In this document: piece after piece, positions 58,471 through 64,000 of the stretch
How positions within the stretch are numbered: the first letter of the stretch is position 1
Layout: each line of letters starts with the position of its first letter
Assembly: GCA_037962975.1 (NCBI GenBank)
Contig: CM075669.1
Coordinates: forward strand, 117,444,501-117,508,500
Origin: Clitoria ternatea
Taxonomy: Eukaryota; Streptophyta; Magnoliopsida; Fabales; Fabaceae
Direction: 5' to 3'
DNA length: 64,000 nucleotides
Notes under the pieces: generated by a model
The model's input: only the letters and a program-made list of their open reading frames with translations
Database searches by the model: none
Told to the model about the DNA's origin: nothing
Program-made: the position numbers and the translations under genes

Positions 58471-58607
58471 AGTGAGAGTGCCTATTGAAATATCATAAAA
58501 AAAACACATTTAAATAAAAATAAAACAAAATAAAATGACAAAAAAAATAAAAGTAATAAATGAAGATGCAGCGTACTTACGCATATCTCAGGTAGAGGGT
58601 TCAACAC

Positions 58608-58615
58608 TATAAATA
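58608..58615 (+). promoter_or_regulatory. TATA box of putative internal promoter in element B
   Basis: TATAAATA in CAACACTATAAATACCCC lies about 140 bp after the motif cluster and 279 bp before the env-like ATG. Its placement parallels element 1 (3395). Confidence 0.6.
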
Positions 58616-58700
58616 CCCCTTCAGCGTCCAAACCCTAAATTCCTACGCTGAAATTTGGGTTCTTGAGGACGAAAAGGCACAGTTATAACTCTTGAAAAAG

Positions 58701-58849
58701 GTACCATCTTTTCTTTTAACTTTTTCAATTTTAGTTAAATAATTCGTATTGTACTATTTCATTGTAAAAATTTCTTCCATTGTTCATAGCCATTTGACTC
58801 ACATTTTTTTCGGTTGCTGTGATTTTTGGTTTTTGTTACTTGTATTCAG
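58701..58849 (+). other. possible leader intron of env-like transcript (B)
   Basis: The donor-like GAAAAAG/GTACCATC at 58700/58701 is followed by a T-rich stretch and the acceptor-like TGTATTCAG ending at 58849. This would remove 149 bp from the leader. It fits plant splice rules but is unproven. Confidence 0.35.
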
Positions 58850-58886
58850 TAAGGTTGTTTATTACCATCATTTTAAATCATTCACT

Positions 58887-60068
58887 ATGAAAAGAAGATC
58901 TCAAAGACTTCTGAAGAAACCAGCACAGAACTCTGTAGAGGGAAATGAGACGAAAAGCAAAAGAGGAAAAGAAAAAGAAGTGGTGACGGTTAAAATTCCT
59001 GATTCTCCATCTCATGAATCAAGCTCAAGTCCAGCTGCGAGGACAGAATCTCTGGTGAACAGACGCTATGATGAATTTAGGTTTCGAGATGCGAAGGCTG
59101 CTCAGGAATATGAAAAGAAATTCAAAACCAGGGGAGTCATAAGGGACAGAGCTCTTGTCCTTGAAGGAGACAAATGTGCTGATGATGTTGTCCAAGCTGC
59201 CATGATTCAAAGAGGCTGGCAGTTTTTCAACAAAAATTTGGGCCAAGGATACCAGGAACTCACCCAAGAGTTCTATGCCAACCTTAGAACACACTCAAGA
59301 GAAGACGACTTTCCATTTTCTTCCTTCCGGAGAGGAGTCACCATTCTTTTAACTGGTGACATCCTGAACAAGCTTCTGAAAGTACCAATTCTGGAGGAGG
59401 AAGGATGCCAATACACGTGGAAAGTTGATATTTTTCATCGGACAGAGAATGCAAATTTGAGGAAAGATATATTAGAAGAATGCTGTCAACCAGGCGCTGC
59501 TTATCTGACAAAGGCTAATGGTCGACCAAAGAGTGTCAAGAAAAATTCTCTGAACCATCTTCCACTGTTGTGGTGCCATTATATCCTCTCATCTCTACAA
59601 CCAGTGATGCATGCAACAGAAATCACCATTAAAAGGTTGGTATTGATTTTCTGCCTGATGAAGGGTTGGCATATGAATCTCGGTGAGCTGATCTTAGAAG
59701 AAATAATGAAAAACCTGGACAAGAATCTTCAACTGCCATACTGCTCGGTTATCACCTTGCTAGCTCAAAAGTATCAGGCTAAGGTCAACTATGCTGAGTT
59801 GACGAAGATCAAGCCTGAAAGAGTGATGGATAAGCAGTGGGTGATAAGCCATGTTGATAATTTTGTGCCCAGAGAGCCCAAGCGTCCCAGGCAATTAGCA
59901 GGAGCCGGTTCTTCTTCTTCTAACATTTCTATGGTGTTGCAGGAATTGCAGGTCATGAAGAAGATGCAACTTGGAATCTATGATCGGGTCTTGAACCACG
60001 ATCTCATGCAGGAAGATTGCCACCAGATTGAGGATAGAGCACACAGTAGAAATGGGAGCCCCACCTAA
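58887..60068 (+). pseudogene. env-like ORF of Athila-like element B
   Basis: A 393-residue frame starts at ATG 58887 (MKRRSQRLLKK). Visible parts are a basic, possibly nuclear-targeting N-terminus, a Ser-rich stretch, a conserved block with YQELTQEFYANLRT (about 59250), a block with LVLIFCLMKGW (about 59640) and LQLPYCSVITLLAQKY (about 59730), and a Gln/Met-rich C-terminus. It corresponds in position to the env-like gene of Athila/Calypso elements. I see no clear signal peptide or transmembrane anchor from this start. The frame closes at TAA 60066-60068, while an acidic tail continues in another frame to TGA at about 60186, so the 3' end carries a frame change. It resembles the env-like ORFs of copia elements 1 and 2. 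Confidence 0.8.
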
Positions 60069-60186
60069 CAGAGATGCATGGTTGGCCTACATTGGATTCA
60101 CTATTCCCTCTGAGGAAGTACCCTTGGCAGCTGACCTCCCACCATTTTCAGAGCAGAACGAAGAGAATGAGGATCAGGATGATTGA

Positions 60187-61768
60187 GTTGTTGCTCCATA
60201 TTTTTATTATGCTGTTTTTATGTAATGACTTGACTTTATTTTAATATTTTTCTGAACAATGAATATTTTCTCGTGGTTGTAATGAAGTTTTATGTTTTTA
60301 TTAATTTGTTGTTATTATTTAATTTTTCTCAATTGTATCAAAAAATCCATGCATGCCAGACCGAGTAATTGTTTTCCAGGCACTGCCCGTCAGGTAAAAG
60401 GGAAGTATTTTATTACTCCGACTCCTTAATTGATATTCTGACTCCTTAATTGATAAAATAGGTTTATTGTGTTAATTTCAAATCCATCTTAATAATTTAA
60501 AGTTTGCTGATTCTTAAGCTTTAGTCAGGTTAATGAATTAATTGGCATTGTTTGACTCATGATCCCTGCCCATAACTATTTTTCATCATTAATAATTTGT
60601 TTACTCGGCATGCTAGTGAGCAATCTGACTTATAATCTTGCATTAAGTTTGGGGACATGACTGGCTGATTAACTGTTATATTCGTAGCTTTTGAGCCTCT
60701 TTTATTCTTTTCCGAGTGAACTTGCATGCTAGTTAGTGAGACAGAATTTACTTCAGTGCTTGCTAAATTGGTTTTATGCCAGCCAATCGGAAATGATGAA
60801 GGCCTTCTTTGTTAATTTAGCCAGGGCCAAAAATTAGCCTTCCTAATATTTTAAATTATCCTTTGACCCAATAATTATGTTTGAGCCTGAGACCCTTTTA
60901 TTCTGTTTATTCACCTAATGTTACAAGCCTAAATATCTAAGAAAAACTGACTGAATTTACCCCTGGATGTTCCACTAATGAATTGCTCAGTCTTACTTAT
61001 TGCTAGGGACTAGCAAGTTCTAAGTTTGGGGATGAAGAGTGTGCCTAACAGCAATTAAGGACACACTCCAACCTTGGTTATAGATGAATAACTAGAGAAA
61101 TGAAGGGAGAAATAGAAAAGCCGAGAAGAAAAATGAAAAAAATCAGCAAGGAAAAAGGTGCAAAGCACCACAAAAAAAATTTTTGTGATCGAAAAAAGAT
61201 AAAAGATAAAAGAAAAGAAAAGAAAAGAAAAGAAAAGTCTAAAGGACTGAAAGGAAAAAAGGTGCAAAGCACCGTAAGTTGTTAAGTTAGCATTCACTCG
61301 GAAAATAATGGAGCTTTCTAAGTAGAGGCAATTAAGTTAAAAATTGAGTCAAGGCATCAGTGGATACATCTTGTAACCCGTCTCTGACTCGGAAAACAAT
61401 AATAGAGCCTGTAGCCCAGCCCCATTATAAGCTTAAAAAGCCCTTACTGATCCGATTGTGTTGGCATATGGCATGACGTTTAGAACTGTTGCAAGCCTAT
61501 GTTTATCTAACAAGTATGCAGGTGATGAGTGCATTCTATTTACCCTATACACCGAGAGAAGAGTGAAACACCGACCCAGTAAGGAAAGCATCAACAGCTT
61601 GTTTCCCAAAGAAGGTGTAAGTTATTATATTTTTAGAAATTGCAAAAAGAAAGCATGGTCGGTATTCAATAATTATAGCATGAACTAAGTTAAGGAAAGG
61701 TTGATTGTGTTGAATAACAGCTTGTTAGTTAATTAATTTGAGTATTTGCTTGAGGACAAGCAAGTCTT
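60187..61768 (+). other. 3' noncoding region of element B
   Basis: 1.6 kb of mostly AT-rich DNA with no supported gene. An AAAAG microsatellite is at 61200-61240. PPT-like words (AAGTTTGGGGA) occur near 60645 and 61022 before the true tract. Confidence 0.6.
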
Positions 61769-61781
61769 AAGTTTGGGGATG
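61769..61781 (+). other. PPT of element B
   Basis: AAGTTTGGGGATG directly before the 3' LTR, similar to that of element C. Confidence 0.85.
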
Positions 61782-63619
61782 TGATAAGTCTTAAAAAGAC
61801 TTAATTATTTCACCTTTTATTTAATATAATTCATTAATTATTGCTTAAGTTTTGCTTTATTATTTAATAATTTGTTAATAATTCGTATTTTAATTGTTTA
61901 TTTCAAAAGTGCTTTATTTACGTAAGAAAATGATTTAAAACATTAATTAGTTAAGAGTTTATGATTATTTGTAATTTCATTAAGCAGCCAGCATACAAAT
62001 GCTAGGCAATTAGTTGTTTATTGGTGCAGGAACAGGTTGCGCTCAAGCTAAGAAGGAAAATCCGAGTGAAATTCCAAAAAAGCCGAGTGAGATTTCACAA
62101 ATCCGAGTGAAACTCCAAAAGTCCGACTGGGAAATGCTTCAAGACACCGATCGCAACAGGGAACCAAATATTGCATGAAGAACCCGAGCGAGACTTTAAA
62201 AGCACCGATTGAAAAAAGAAGAACCCGAGCGTCAACTTCAGAATACTAATTGAATCATCCACTCGCTCAAGCGAGAGTCAAATTCGTTCAAGCGAGCAAG
62301 TTCGCTCAAGCGTGACTCCAAAACATCACCCCTCGCCCAAGCTTCTCCATAACGCTTAAAGCGAGAAAGCAATACTGCAGTACATATTTCGAGCTCGCCC
62401 AAGCGGGAGCCCAGTTCGCTCAAGCGTGAAGGCAGTTATTTAAAACACTGATTGTTCCCTCCAGAAGACACTCGGCACCAGTGTTGTTTCCTGCTGCCTT
62501 CTCTCCTACTTCTGTACCTTAGTAATTTAAGTGCTGAGCTGTTATTAGTTAGTGCTGCGCTGTGATTAGCTAATGATGAACTGTAATTTGTTAAGAGCTG
62601 AGCTGTAATTAGTTAGTTATTCCGTAATTATGTAATTAGTTAGTTATTCCGTAATTATGTAATTAGTTAGTTAGTTTAATTATTAACTTAGCTTTCTTAG
62701 TGATTAGTTAAGTTAGTTAGTTAGTTAGATGTCTATATATATATGCTCTATAACTAACACAAAAACAGAGACATAACCAGAGAACAGAGCATACATTAAC
62801 ACGATTCAGTTTTCTATTTTTCCATCTTTCTACTTTCTCTCTCTCTCTAAATCCTCTCCTCCATGACGTTCCACATTCCTTCGATGGAACCGAAGTCGAT
62901 GGAGTTCTAAATCCCTAAGGTTGGGATTGTGAAGGTTGGCAATGGAATCTTGAAGCTGTGAGTGAGGAAATCAACTTCTAGATCCTGAGGCGAACAAGCT
63001 GAGGAGTGGATCTATTTTGCTGGATTGACAAATCCAGATCTGATGAAGAACTTCGCCAGTGAGGAATCATGGTTGAAGCTTAGGTAACTTCCAGCTTTCT
63101 AACTAGTTCAGGCCTAATCAATTTAGGTGAATAGTTAGAGTTTAACCTCCAATTTCACATTAGATTCTTAGGTTAATTGAGCACTTAAGGAATTAAGGTC
63201 CAATGCTTAAGGATTAGTGTTTTTCACCTAAGGAATTAGGGAATAACCATAAGCGGATTGTCCTCTGGATTATGAAGTTTGATTATACTTTAATTGCATG
63301 TTTCTTGATGAATTTGTGAACCGAAGCAATCCTGACCTATTTTCTATTAATCACCTTTCACATTTCATCTTAACACTGTTTCTGGAAATACAAAAACAAC
63401 TATAAAACATTAAAACAACAAAAACTGAATGAACTTTCTGTGCCTTGTGTTGGTTCAGCTTGTACTAGTCTGAGATTGAGGTATTTACCACAATCCCTGT
63501 GAGACGATCAAATATACTACAATTTTAACGACTGGTGCGCTTGCCAAAGTATAAATCTGAGAGTCACATTTTTAACCAAGATTTTCACACCAAGTTAATG
63601 ACTCAGAGATTTAGCATCA
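61782..63619 (+). repeat. 3' LTR of element B (uninterrupted)
   Basis: 1838 bp, TGATAAGTCTT to TTTAGCATCA. It holds phased CCGAGTG heptamers (62062, 62083, 62103 and CCGACTG at 62123), CGCTCAAGCG dyads (62264-62426), TTAGTTAG runs with a 28-bp duplication near 62620, and a TATA-like run at 62734-62744. It gives the empty-site sequence for copia element 3. Confidence 0.93.
62062..62129 (+). repeat. 20-bp phased CCGAGTG heptamers in LTR B
   Basis: Starts are 62062, 62083, 62103 and 62123, periods 21, 20 and 20 bp. The fourth copy is CCGACTG. The 5' LTR has the same spacing at 33978, 33999, 34019 and 34039. Confidence 0.9.
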
Positions 63620-64000
63620 TCACCATATTGTCAAACAATCCACGCCACTATATAGCACACCATAATTATTATAAATACATCATTATATGTTGCCAAACAC
63701 ATCACCAACATCATACACAACACTGCAATTTTTCATAACATTACAAGCAAGGAAAACATGCATATGGTCACGTATGACAATCAAATACTATTCAATTTGT
63801 GCATTTAGAACATAAAGACTCCTCTCCCACCTCAAGAGAAGAATTCTGATTAATACGACGTACCCGCCTCGTCGTTCGGAATGGGACATACATTAATATA
63901 ATATAAAATCACAATCAATCAATGATTATCATATTTATAATTTCTTAACATGTATAGGACATGTTATAGACATCATTCCCTCATCTATTAGGCTTCGGGA
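63620..64000 (+). repeat. gypsy-type LTR D, continuation after element B
   Basis: It continues the sequence interrupted at 33697 and runs past the window end. A GC-richer stretch (GACGTACCCGCCTCGTCG) is near 63860. No gene or LTR end is visible. Confidence 0.4.

Larger units (their letters stand above)
33698..63619 (+). mobile_element. Athila/Calypso-like Ty3/gypsy element B with env-like ORF
   Basis: LTRs start TGATAAGTCTT and end TTTAGCATCA. The 5' LTR is 33698-44100, interrupted by copia 3 and about 1796 bp without it. The 3' LTR is 61782-63619 (1838 bp). PBS is of tRNA-Asp type. Gag-protease, RT, RNase H, integrase, a 1.6-kb spacer with motif arrays, an env-like ORF, and a PPT follow. 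Element C interrupts gag-pol. The bases flanking the LTRs are GCACC and TCACC, an imperfect duplication. The layout is that of the Athila4/Calypso lineage of plants. All large ORFs are broken, so this copy is inactive. Confidence 0.9.

Noticed and set aside
57395..58498. A 367-codon open frame as a protein gene
   Set aside because: It lies wholly in CACTCG-type repeats, overlaps other open frames on the same strand, and the product is Ser/Phe/His-rich repeat sequence without domains. Treated as a repeat artefact.

Overview
The window is plant nuclear DNA made almost entirely of nested LTR retrotransposons. I found no host protein-coding gene, tRNA or rRNA. The Sire-type Ty1/copia elements with an extra 3' ORF, the Athila/Calypso-like Ty3/gypsy element with an env-like ORF, and the short AATCGATT and CCGAGTG motifs in the LTRs suggest a phaseoloid legume such as Glycine or a relative. 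That assignment is inference.

Layout. 1-6488: Sire-type copia element 1 (+), cut by the window start, with broken pol, an env-like ORF and a 3' LTR. 6489-14457: copia element 2 (-), rearranged, with broken gag, pol and env-like genes and two partial LTRs. 14458-16348 and 30910-31181: unassigned repeat-like DNA. 16349-30909: a roughly 4.2-kb solo LTR with a TGATG target-site duplication (TSD). It is split by gypsy chromovirus A (18274-28651, TSD GATTA). 31182-33697 and 63620-64000: parts of another gypsy-type LTR (D) that runs out of the window. D is split by the Athila-like element B (33698-63619). B is itself split twice: by copia element 3 in its 5' LTR (34966-43567, TSD ACTTC), and by the small Athila-related element C in its gag-pol gene (46659-53992, TSD GTAGG). 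The order is therefore D, then B, then copia 3 and C; separately, solo LTR, then A.

Coding state. Only the gag-protease ORF of element C (48329-50749) is uninterrupted. It lacks reverse transcriptase and integrase, so C would depend on proteins supplied by another element. All other genes carry stops and frameshifts.

Main observation. Every LTR family here carries regular arrays of a short dyad or heptamer motif, and the same spacing recurs: motif copies lie about 19-22 bp apart, roughly two turns of DNA. The motifs are TAATCGATTA (element 1), GAATCGATTC (elements 2 and 3), CGCTTGAGCG-like (A, B, D), CCACTGGCAGTGG (C) and CCGAGTG/CACTCGG (A, B, solo LTR). In all three elements with an env-like ORF (1, 2 and B), the LTR motif is repeated inside the element between pol and that ORF. 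In 1 and B a good TATA box follows, so these spacers look like internal promoters. The env-like proteins of the copia and Athila elements also resemble each other, which suggests a module shared between superfamilies. Palindromic arrays in Sirevirus LTRs have, as I recall, been described in maize; the gypsy, internal-promoter and phasing aspects look less familiar.
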